Shown: positions 38,865 to 48,617 of the stretch, in pieces
Layout: every line of letters begins with the position of its first letter
Position numbering within the stretch: the stretch's first letter is position 1
Assembly: GCF_001761485.1 (NCBI RefSeq)
Contig: NC_090774.1
Span: forward strand, 1,116,001 to 1,180,000
Origin: Yarrowia lipolytica
Lineage: Eukaryota > Ascomycota > Dipodascomycetes > Dipodascales
Direction of reading: 5' to 3'
DNA: 64,000 bases
Notes under the pieces: model-generated
Database searches by the model: none
What the model saw: only the letters and a program-made list of their open reading frames with translations
What the model was told of the DNA's origin: nothing
Position numbers and translations under genes: made by a program

Positions 38865-41800
38865 AGTTGCATCAGCACTTATCGCGCTCCAAGCACTATA
38901 GGGCTCAACAACCTTTTTCCGTGAGCCGATGTCGGAGGGCTGTACGACGAGCTTGACGGCTTCTGACGCAGGTGGCAGGCTGACCAAATCTGACCCAGCA
39001 TTTGTAATGGCCGCGGGCGGGAAAATGGCGCCAGGTTGACACAGTAAGAGATTGCTACGATCCAACAGCCCATGAGCGACTTTCTGCACGTCTCCCCCAA
39101 CAGGTCGACCCTGCGATGATCCGCTATCTCACCTATGATAGCTCCATCTGCCTGTCGCACTAATAAACACTCTGGCTCTGATTAAATCATCTCGTATCGG
39201 AGGCGACTATTGTATTGTTATTTTCGGCCCGAAGAACGGCGTGCAAAGAAGGTTGCTATAATTTCACAACTCTACGCACTCTTATTATTCTTATTGACTA
39301 ACTCCGAATAATGAAAAAACAACCCCAACGGTCGTCGTAGACCATAGATTCCTCTTATTGAGGGGCTTATCTTGTTATTGGTTGCCCTTGGGCATCTATT
39401 GCGGGCCTCCCTCCCTGGAACATGCTCAGCTCTTGGCTTGACTGTACATGTATGTACACACTGTATGTACCTTGCTCCTCCCCTCCCCCGCCACCGCTTA
39501 ACTCCATTGCTTCCGGCATTTGACCATTGATCACATGACCATCACAAGTCTTATTTCAACTGCCGGTTGTTTTGTTGTTTGTTTTTTCCCCCAAAAAAAC
39601 CCTCACCCTCCACTCCACCACACCCCTCCACTTCCCCCACTGTCTATCAATCGGAAGTTTGCCTTAACTAAACTTTTAGGGGTCTCGTTGCCAGTCTAAA
39701 CTAAAAGTAGTCTGTCTTTGCACTGTACCACGTGGAACAATGAGACGCACGGTCGCAGGTCGTATTTGACGAAGACTTGTCGACTTGGTTTAAACGAGCA
39801 AATGTGACTTCCGAAACGTTTTTAACCCGAATGAAAATCAGCACAAGGTTGAAAGCTTGGTTTCCAAATCTCCGAGGCTGTGGCAGAGCCGAGAGAATCT
39901 GACACAGGCGTGCAGACGTTATGAGAGTTACACGGTTGGATTGGTCTGGCCCCGGCGAGTCCGCCAATACCATTTGTGCACACCCTTGCAGTCAAGCATG
40001 GCCAACATGTCTCCTTCTCACCCCCCTCCCCTCCCCCCTGCCCCCAACCTACTCCACTCAAGCACATATCCTGTAGGAACAGCATTTCTCGCTTATGCTG
40101 GCCGACACAAAGAACCGCCGGGGCTTCTGCACGCTCATGTGAAATGGTCTCCGGCCTCGATTGCGCTCTAGATCCGCTTGCGAAGTACCGAATTCCTGCC
40201 GAAGTGGGAATAACTGGTTTTCATAACTGCTGGTTTATTCCAGTTGGAACCTGCACAACAAAGAAGAAGGATCGTCGCAATACCCTCCGGAACCATGTTT
40301 TATCTCGCTCTTGGCACTTTTCCTGCATTTCCTTCCCCCCATGTCCACAGACTCATTCCAGCGAACACTTATCCTGCCCGTCAATAGCTAGCAGAAGGTT
40401 CTGCTCGGGATATGAAAACGCTACCCACGGAGATCTTGCTCTAGAACTCCGGCAGACCTCTGTACACTGTTCCAATTCAGGAAGTTCAATCCACAATGTA
40501 CTGGTTGCTATGGAATGACGTCAGAAAGCTGTCTCAAGGCGTTATGGCACCGAAAGAGTCTCACAGAGATGGCCCAGGGGCATGTAGAGGAATAAGTGCC
40601 ACCCTGAATACGCGCGGAACAAGCGGAATAGATTCAAACTCCACTTTAATGCTCCGTGGGGAGCATGACCGGTCGTATTGCTTGTACTTGTCTCAGGAAG
40701 GGCGGGTATAATAACGATAACTGAGTCGGAGGAATGAACTCGATACGATCTGAGATACGGGACTCAAACAGAGCCAATCTACAAGCCAAGGCGGTTATCA
40801 GGATCGGTCTCCTCGCAGATAGAGCTTCGTTTGTGGTGGACAGTTATGAGTTTTTTAGAAAACATGAATTCCAGGGCAAGTTTCTGATGCAGACCACTGG
40901 TGAACGAAAATGAGGGCTTATTACAATCGCAAACGTTGGACAATCACAGCAGTGAACTTCTCTTGTTTGTATCTCTTCTGTAACAAAAGCTAGCATCACT
41001 TTTCTACCTCTCCATGACAGCAAGAGACGAAGATATAAAACAATACAAGCCAGTTGCGATCATGGAGAGTTCTTTATTCTCTTTATCGTCCTATATTATC
41101 CTTTGAAACTTCTTATCCCTGAACCTCAACCCCTTACCTCCATTTCTTTCACCTCACCCCCTGTTGAACCTCATATTGGTTTCTGGCATTCTTACCAACA
41201 ATGATGGCGGATTGAAGTGTCTACTTGTAGTTAAGCAAGTCTAAATAATAAACCGACAATTGTATCTGATCTGCCCGAACCTCCTTGTGCTCTAAGCGCG
41301 ATACTCATTAGTACAGCCCTGCGATGAGTCCAAACTAGCCTTGTGGTTGCCCACAAAGCACCTTTTTTGTCTCTAGTTTGCATTACCGGACACGAAGAAA
41401 CCCTACCATGGGCTAAATACTGCTCTCTGTGGGCCCACAAGTACTGTCTAGCACTTCCACGGAGATGATCACAAATATGCAGGTGCTAGCGTCGTTCAGG
41501 TCATTTTTCAGCACTAGTGCCAAAATAAACCCCAGCGTTCCATCTCCGCCATCCAGAAGCGCACTAATTCAAGGGGAAGGAATACCAACAACAGTTAGTC
41601 AAGTGTTTATTTTTGTCCGAACAACGCTGAAGAAGTTGTCAAGGTTGTCTTCATGTGCAGCGGCGAGAGGAAAGAGGGTCCAACCAACTCTCTCGGTGAC
41701 CTGACGAATACGAGGAGTTGATCACTGCATTCTTTAGGCCCCAAGGAATATATCAATGCAGTATATGTGACTGTAGACTCCCGTATTCGATAATTACCAC

Positions 41801-42208
41801 GTTGGTATTGGTGGGTGGGTGTCTCGCCTGATTCATCAGAGAACAGTTTAGAAAGTGAAGAAATGAAGTGCTGTTAATGCATGTATTAACAAACGGAGTT
41901 GACCCGTGGACTCGCGGCAAAAAACTGAACAAGGACGACATGTTTTCCCCATAATACTTTGTTATCTACCCCAGTTAGCTGAATCCTACAAGTAGTAGAC
42001 CCTAGGGTGGGTACACTGAGACAGTGGAGGGCAATGTTTTAATTCAAAAGTCGGAGGTTTTTTGAGACCCTCTTTTGTTCAGTTCATGTGACCCGTATTT
42101 TGAAGTTCCTGCTTAGCTCCTATTCCTCAGATTCTTGTGGTACACTCGAACCCATACGAGCACTTTATGCCATACATTGGGGGAGCTGCGCTTATGTAAG
42201 CATAGGAG

Positions 42209-42243
42209 TTTTATTTTCATTTTTATTTTCATTTTTATTTCAT
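42209..42243. repeat. Tandem repeat TTTTATTTTCAT, 3 copies
   Basis: Two exact 12-bp copies and one 11-bp copy, about 500 bp upstream of PEX14. Confidence 0.85.
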
Positions 42244-42326
42244 TTTTTGATAGTGGACGTTATTTGGCAAGTAGCACGCTATACTGGTGGCTACGTCCAA
42301 TATCGACTCCTCCAGGTCCGGTTTTA

Positions 42327-42356
42327 TCACGTGAATGTCACGTGAATGTCACGTGA
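42327..42356. promoter_or_regulatory. Three CACGTG boxes at exact 11-bp spacing upstream of PEX14
   Basis: The unit TCACGTGAATG is repeated, with CACGTG cores at 42328-42333, 42339-42344 and 42350-42355. The spacing is about one helical turn, so bound dimers would face the same side of the DNA. The array ends 379 bp upstream of the PEX14 ATG. Regulatory function is inferred. Confidence 0.5.
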
Positions 42357-42734
42357 TTACTCATACCGGTACTGTACTGTACAGTACTGCACTCGTAGTG
42401 CATCTGAGCTGGACCGTTGGTTTTCAAGTTACCCTACTTTTTCCCCCACATGTGTTTTTCCGTTGTGATTTTGAGCCTCGGTAAATGGGGAACTTTGATT
42501 CCGGCGCTGGGAAATGGGGAGGTGCACTTATCTCGACTTTTCGGGCTCGGATTTGGAAAAGGACAACTGATTTGAATTCAGCAGATTTTTCTTAACATTG
42601 CGGTAGTTTCAAAAATCAAAAATACCCACTTTCCAAGTAATTCCACGTCTCATCTATCATCTTGGACCCTAACCCCGAAAACGCACCCCACATCAGCTCC
42701 TCTTATGATTCCCTCTTGTCTCTCTACACAACAC

Positions 42735-43847
42735 ATGGCACCTCGAGAAGATCTAGTGCAAAGTGCGGTGGCGTTCCTGAACGATCCTCAGGCAGCCACT
42801 GCCCCGCTCGCCAAGCGGATCGAGTTTCTGGAGTCCAAGGATATGACTCCTGAGGAGATTGAGGAGGCTCTCAAGCGGGCTGGATCGGGCTCGGCCCAAA
42901 GTCATCCTGGAAGTGTGGTGAGTCACGGGGGCGCTGCTCCAACCGTGCCTGCCTCCTATGCATTCCAATCGGCTCCTCCTCTTCCTGAACGGGATTGGAA
43001 GGATGTATTCATCATGGCCACCGTCACTGTTGGTGTTGGATTTGGCCTGTACACGGTGGCAAAGCGATACCTGATGCCTCTCATCCTGCCCCCCACCCCT
43101 CCGTCTCTCGAGGCCGACAAGGAGGCTCTGGAAGCGGAGTTTGCCCGTGTGCAGGGCCTGCTCGACCAGGTGCAGCAGGACACAGAGGAGGTCAAGAACA
43201 GCCAGGTAGAGGTGGCCAAGCGGGTCACAGACGCGCTCAAGGGCGTGGAGGAGACCATCGACCAGCTCAAATCGCAGACCAAGAAGCGTGACGACGAGAT
43301 GAAGCTTGTGACCGCCGAGGTGGAGCGAATCAGAGACAGACTGCCCAAGAACATTGACAAGCTCAAGGATTCGCAGGAACAGGGTCTGGCCGACATTCAG
43401 AGCGAGCTCAAGTCGCTCAAGCAGCTGCTCAGCACCCGAACCGCAGCCAGCTCTGGACCCAAGCTGCCTCCCATTCCTCCTCCCTCCTCCTACCTCACTC
43501 GAAAGGCGTCTCCTGCCGTTCCAGCTGCTGCTCCCGCACCTGTGACTCCCGGCTCTCCCGTGCACAATGTGTCTTCAAGCAGCACCGTTCCTGCTGACCG
43601 AGACGACTTTATCCCCACTCCCGCAGGAGCTGTGCCTATGATTCCCCAGCCTGCTTCCATGTCCTCTTCGAGCACCTCTACCGTGCCCAACTCGGCCATT
43701 TCCAGCGCCCCCTCCCCCATCCAGGAGCCCGAGCCTTTTGTGCCCGAGCCCGGCAACAGCGCCGTGAAGAAGCCCGCCCCCAAGGCTAGCATTCCCGCCT
43801 GGCAGTTGGCTGCCTTGGAGAAGGAAAAGGAAAAGGAAAAGGAGTAA
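42735..43847 (+). CDS. PEX14: Peroxisomal docking protein peroxin 14, 370 aa
   Basis: A membrane component of the peroxisomal import docking complex, which binds cargo receptors Pex5/Pex20 and Pex13. Residues 1-50 are the conserved receptor-binding domain (LVQSAVAFLNDPQ and KRIEFLESKDMTPEEIEEAL). A Pro-rich motif PPLPERDW (about 80-87), the equivalent of the SH3 ligand for Pex13, sits just before the single membrane segment (VFIMATVTVGVGFGLYTVA). Residues about 130-240 form a long coiled coil, and the tail is Pro/Ser/Ala-rich, ending in a KEKEKEKE run. I start at 42735 (MAPREDLVQ); an in-frame ATG ten codons earlier is possible but not family-like. Three phased CACGTG boxes lie upstream. Confidence 0.95.
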   Translation: MAPREDLVQSAVAFLNDPQAATAPLAKRIEFLESKDMTPEEIEEALKRAGSGSAQSHPGSVVSHGGAAPTVPASYAFQSAPPLPERDWKDVFIMATVTVGVGFGLYTVAKRYLMPLILPPTPPSLEADKEALEAEFARVQGLLDQVQQDTEEVKNSQVEVAKRVTDALKGVEETIDQLKSQTKKRDDEMKLVTAEVERIRDRLPKNIDKLKDSQEQGLADIQSELKSLKQLLSTRTAASSGPKLPPIPPPSSYLTRKASPAVPAAAPAPVTPGSPVHNVSSSSTVPADRDDFIPTPAGAVPMIPQPASMSSSSTSTVPNSAISSAPSPIQEPEPFVPEPGNSAVKKPAPKASIPAWQLAALEKEKEKEKE

Positions 43848-45900
43848 ATGTTAGGATACAGTGATGATAGTGCAGAGATGACGTGATGAAATGCCGAAAT
43901 CGAACAGTGAACGGTAGCTCACCTTCGAGTGTTCGGTTGGACCATGGATCAGACGGTGTTCATGGTGTACTAGGATGTATAAGGTGGATCTTTATGTTAG
44001 TGCAGGCATATAGAGGAATTTATTTAATGCTACTGTAGTGGTAAGACGTGATCAATTTTTTTTTAGCTATTCTGCACTACTCTACTAGGGGACATAGATG
44101 CTCGGGACATTTCTCCATTCTGACGACCATTATTGGTACCTAGACTGATATCGTGGAGCATCAAATCCGTTTTGGGCTGATTTGAACAAGTCGGTGCCGA
44201 TATTGCCACGCCTGTGAATAGTATATAGAACTAGGCAGCTCTTCCTGTTTAGCCTGAATCCGAAGTCTGAGCGGCAAGATCAAGTCGAGAGACCATGTCA
44301 CGATTCTGGAAAGAAATTCGCGTTCGGACTTCTCAGAGAAGTGATGCAAGATGGCTCAGATCGAAGACAGAGGATTCACTTAAAGGCGCTTGGTTGAATA
44401 ACATGACGTTACTACTGACAAACTCCAAATGTTCTACTTCCGTAGTCAGAGACAGAACTGGGTATAGTACAGTATGTACTGCGTAGTATGTACCGTACTG
44501 TTTTGGACAGGCCCAGTTTGGAAAACACACGGGTTACCGTTAGCCAAAGCCCGTTAAAAGTGTCGATTGAAGGTCTGTTGGAATTATCACCAACAACCTG
44601 TCTTGCGTTTCGGGAATTTCCCCAGTCTTGCGCCTTGGACCGCCATGATGAGGGAACTCCGCTCCTAGAGAGATGTACGATGGCTTTCCACAGGGGACCT
44701 GGCAGAGCGCGACGGCGGTGAGATGGAAACTCGAGTGACAGTGGTTACAATCTAACTTGGATGCAAGAAGATACTGTCACTGGACTTCACGGCCATTGTG
44801 GTTCCCCTTTGTGAAAAATTATTCATGTCAGCATCATGCGATAGGTGCGACTGAGAAACACGTTTTGTTAAGAGAGTCTAGGACGTGGAGACGACCTGAG
44901 AGAGTGAGGGAGTCTAGGATCTGGAGACAACCAGGGATTTCAGGGAGTCATACATTAGATGATGACATATGTCGTCAAGTGAACCCGAGGTTCTCATACC
45001 GTCCTACTGTACTTGTACTTTGTTCAATCTATCCTGAACAAGTTATTAATCGGGTTACGAGGAGGGAGTCCTAATCTTTAGTTTCCTTGACTTGGATGCT
45101 CCAAAGGAGTATAGTACATACAGAATAGGTCATCAGAACTTGTACTGTAGGTCTGCTTGTCTATTTTATAGCAACCTAGTGTTCACAATCTCAGCATCTC
45201 TAACCAGCAATCGCATAGGTGAAGTTGACATGACGAGACACATCACCACCTTTCAGTAAGTACAGTATGTACACTTGTAGTGATTGGTAAAAGTTGTAGA
45301 CCACGCAAATTCATAAGATATGCTCGAATCAGGCCCAAGAGTTGGTTCCTCGTAAACCGGGCGTCGTTGGTGAACTCTTGGTGAACTCTTATGTTTTGTT
45401 TTTTTGACCCATCTGACTTGGCACACACATATGCTCCTTGTTTTGGTCACGTACAAGTGCTGTACTTGTATGACGACGTTGTGAAGAAACACACAAAGCA
45501 GTGAGGTCAAATAATGACAAACACGTGAAACTGAGCTCATATAGACGCGTTTCATACATTCACGTGACCGATAACCGTCATCTGGTTGGACGGCGGAAAT
45601 GTTGTAACATTGATCGCCGGATGTCTCACGAGATCTTGGCACGGCACTGATAATGCACGACGCAATGTCGGACTCCGAAGATTGTCTGGGGGATGGAAGG
45701 GTGAAGTCAGGAGAGCGGTAACGAACAAAATGACCGCAAAACCAGAGACTCCGAATGAAAGTTCCACGTTCAGACCGACCACGTGGTCTGATCTTCTCAA
45801 CTCAACTCATTCCGTAACCCCCGCCCCTATACCAGGAGTGGCTTGATCAAACTCGAGGAAGACAGTTGGATACACATCACTTCACCAGACCACCACCACC
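43848..45900. other. Intergenic, 2.05 kb
   Basis: It lies between PEX14 and the thioredoxin-like gene (both plus). It contains two GTACAGTATGTAC 13-mers (44467-44479 and 45260-45272). ORFs are about 130 codons or shorter and unconvincing. Confidence 0.5.
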
Positions 45901-46296
45901 ATGACAATCACAGATCTCCACTCGTTGGGTGAATTCGAGGAGGCCATCAAGTCAGAAGAACTGACGGTAATCAAGTTCTCGACAAAGACATGCATACCAT
46001 GCAAAATGATTGCCCCCATTTATGAAAAGTACTCCAAGGCTTACAAAGGAGCCAAGTACTACAATTGCGACTCTGAAGAGCTCGTGGAAGTGGCTTCCAT
46101 GGTACCCGTCAGCTCTGTACCCACCTTCGCGCTCTACAAGAATGGTGAAATCGTGCTCATTGTGTCTGGCAATGGAGCTGACCCTCGGAAGCTGAGAAGT
46201 GGGATCCGAAAGTATGCCGCCAAAGATGAGACCAAGAAGCCTCGTCCTGTGACTAACGGAATCAAGAAGAGACGTAGACCCAAGAAGATAACTTGA
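45901..46296 (+). CDS. Atypical thioredoxin-fold protein with CIPC site and basic tail, 131 aa
   Basis: A single thioredoxin domain (residues 1-105), with the fold marks VIKFSTKTCIPCKMIAPIYEKYS and cis-proline in SSVPTFALYKNG. The redox site is C31-I-P-C34 instead of CGPC; the tryptophan before it is replaced by threonine, and the buried aspartate position by lysine (VIKF where thioredoxins have VVDF). Both cysteines remain, so redox activity is possible but its potential should differ from that of a normal thioredoxin. Residues 110-131 form a strongly basic tail (NGIKKRRRPKKIT) that looks like a nuclear or nucleolar localisation signal, absent from classical thioredoxins. There is no signal peptide or transit peptide. 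It is better called thioredoxin-like than assigned to TRX1/2. Confidence 0.85.
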   Translation: MTITDLHSLGEFEEAIKSEELTVIKFSTKTCIPCKMIAPIYEKYSKAYKGAKYYNCDSEELVEVASMVPVSSVPTFALYKNGEIVLIVSGNGADPRKLRSGIRKYAAKDETKKPRPVTNGIKKRRRPKKIT

Positions 46297-46977
46297 TTTA
46301 TCGCTGACCCGGTCAAATCTCAGGGTCCGTCATTATTAATCAATTGATGGTCTCCCTGGTTACTTCTCCCTACAGTGTTGTAATACACAGCTGAATTGTG
46401 GCAGTCGGAAAGGCCGCCCTAGGCCAATGTAATGAGAGTCAAGGCCCTAATCCGTACCGATGAGAGCGTATTGAAGGGCACCAGATCACAAATCCACACA
46501 ATCGATCCACATTCGGTACTTTGATGACTTTCACAGTCTCCAGGGCGTCTCTGGGTGATGAACAAGGTCTAAACTAATCAGTTGGAAACTCCTAACCATA
46601 AGGAGCCTCTTTTATTTAAACAAAATGTAGACAGCAGCAGCAGTCATAACATCGCACTGAACGAGAAATGGAGAGACTGAACCGGGCAAAATAGCTGACG
46701 CTTTCAATTTATCGGCTTTAACTGGAAAAATGACTATCTTTTCTAGATTTGTCATCATCATTAGATCTAGACCCAAAAAATCACCATATCGCTTCGATTC
46801 AGTTCAAAGAGGACATAATCTCATGACAGACAACTCGCCCTTCGGAATACAATCATCCTCTCCAAAGGACATGAAAGAGTCCCTTTTTCTCTGTGCTTGT
46901 AACACATGCTATAATCCAACATCATCATAATTTTTCACCCCGATTGCGATTAAGTTCGGTCGGAGCTAAATATTTTT
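46297..46977. other. Intergenic, 0.68 kb; SUA5 promoter
   Basis: AT-rich, with no ORF of interest. A small in-frame extension of SUA5 begins at 46978. Confidence 0.5.
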
Positions 46978-48156
46978 ATGCGTCTAATTTTATTTTTGAA
47001 AATTTCGTTTTTCATGAAACGACTCTTCACCAGCATGAATACCAGCATTGTGCGATTGAAAACTGCAAGCATCCAGTTTGACAAGAGTCCACGGGCACGT
47101 CAACCGTCGATTTCCGACTCGGAGACTCTCGAGGCTCTCAAACACGCCTCCCATGTGCTGCAAACCACCCATGAGCCCGTGGCGTTCCCTACAGAGACGG
47201 TGTACGGACTAGGAGCCAGTGCTCTGAGCACAGAGTCGGTCAAGAGCATTTATGCTGCGAAAAATCGACCTGCCGACAACCCTCTGATTGTGCATGTTTC
47301 GTCATTGGATCAGCTGAAGCGCAAGATTCTCAAGGGCCGAGAGATTCCCGACATTTACACGCCGCTGATTGAAAAGTTCTGGCCTGGTCCTCTAACGATT
47401 TTGCTTCCGCTTGACTCGGACAGCGATGTATCGCCTGCCTGTACCGTTGGTCAGCCCACAGTTGCTGTTCGAATGCCAGATCATCCAGTGGCACGCTCCC
47501 TGATTGCTCTCAGTGACTTGCCTCTGGCCGCTCCCTCCGCCAATGCATCTACTCGACCGTCTCCCACAACTGCGGACCATGTTTACCATGACTTGCAGGG
47601 CCGAATTCCGCTCATTCTGGACGGAGGCGCCTGTCATGTGGGTGTTGAATCGACGGTGGTGGACGGTCTCTCTGATCCTCCTATGCTGCTGCGACCTGGA
47701 GGAGTCAGTCTGGAGCAGATTAGAGAACATGGAGGCGAAAAATGGAAGAATGTTCTTGTGGGACGAGCAAATGCAAAGACTGACGAGGCCGTGCGGACTC
47801 CAGGCATGAAATACAAGCATTACTCACCAACTGGAAAGGTGGTTCTGTTTGGACCTGTGAGCGACAAGTCTGTGGAGCAGGCCGTGAAGGAGTACGTGAC
47901 GAGTGGAGAATTGGAGGGAAAGAAGATTGGACTGTTGACGTCACTCACTCTGTCTAATGACACGCTCCCTGACGTTCACACCCTCAGTATGGGCACCACT
48001 CCTGCCCTGGTGAGCCGAAACCTGTTTGCCGGACTTCGAGATATGGACATTGCGGAAGTCGAGGTGATTTTGGTGGAGGGAATTAGAGAGGAGGATGAGG
48101 GGCTGGCGGTGATGAATCGACTAAGAAAGGCTGCATCCGAGGAAATCACCGTCTAA
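46978..48156 (+). CDS. SUA5: Threonylcarbamoyl-AMP synthase Sua5, 392 aa
   Basis: It makes threonylcarbamoyl-AMP from threonine, bicarbonate and ATP for the t6A37 modification of tRNAs that read ANN codons. The YrdC domain spans about residues 55-255 (FPTETVYGLGASA, the KNRPADNPLIVH motif, FWPGPLTILL, and APSANAS as the SxN motif). It is joined by a linker (PGMKYKHYSP) to the C-terminal Sua5 domain (about 290-390), so this is the long Sua5 form rather than YrdC alone. There are two early in-frame ATGs: 46978 gives MRLILFLKISFFMKRLFTSM, and 47014 gives MKRLFTSMNTSIVRLKTASI. Both could act as mitochondrial presequences, and later ATGs would give a cytosolic form, so dual localisation by start choice is plausible. 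Confidence 0.94.
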   Translation: MRLILFLKISFFMKRLFTSMNTSIVRLKTASIQFDKSPRARQPSISDSETLEALKHASHVLQTTHEPVAFPTETVYGLGASALSTESVKSIYAAKNRPADNPLIVHVSSLDQLKRKILKGREIPDIYTPLIEKFWPGPLTILLPLDSDSDVSPACTVGQPTVAVRMPDHPVARSLIALSDLPLAAPSANASTRPSPTTADHVYHDLQGRIPLILDGGACHVGVESTVVDGLSDPPMLLRPGGVSLEQIREHGGEKWKNVLVGRANAKTDEAVRTPGMKYKHYSPTGKVVLFGPVSDKSVEQAVKEYVTSGELEGKKIGLLTSLTLSNDTLPDVHTLSMGTTPALVSRNLFAGLRDMDIAEVEVILVEGIREEDEGLAVMNRLRKAASEEITV

Positions 48157-48617
48157 CGGAACCAAAGGCCATATATGTCTGAGCGAACGACTAAAGATGC
48201 AAGCCTTGACTACAACTTCCAGAAAGCTGCGTTAAGCAAGGAAACTATCAACTTTCAAGGCCGAAGCAATCCAGGGAATGAGTGAGAGCTCACCAGCGAA
48301 CAATGAGAAGAAGACCCTGTCACAAACATACAGCTCACTGTAACATGCCCACAATAGTATGTACAGTATGTACTTACTCTACAGCTACCCCTGGTGATGA
48401 CTAGTATATAGATAATTTATTAATGACTGACGAGATGAGACCACTGCAGAAGACACTGCAGGCCACATTCGCAAGAATACAAAAAGATGCTTGCCATTTG
48501 GTACACCCACACCTACTCTTACTCTAGTCTAAATGTATCCATTAATTATCATATCCTCCCTCGCTTACCCAGGTCCACTCTGGGCTCATGCTATATTACA
48601 ATGTCTCTGTGCCTCGC
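48157..48617. other. Convergent intergenic spacer, 0.46 kb
   Basis: It lies between the stops of SUA5 and PMR1. It contains a GTACAGTATGTAC 13-mer (48361-48373), in the sort of place where both transcripts should end. Confidence 0.5.

Larger units (their letters stand above)
36710..42734. other. Gene-poor divergent region, 6.0 kb
   Basis: It lies between the starts of the helix-turn-helix regulator (minus) and PEX14 (plus). The longest ORF (39976-40518) has no recognisable product. It contains GTCGAAATTTA repeats next to the regulator start, a CT microsatellite, a 12-bp T-rich repeat and three phased CACGTG boxes near PEX14. I recognise no RNA gene. Confidence 0.55.

Noticed and set aside
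39976-40518. 180-codon frame, the longest in the 36.7-42.7 kb desert
   Set aside because: High Ser/Cys/His content and no domain, and the codon use is unlike that of the real genes nearby. Length alone does not support it.
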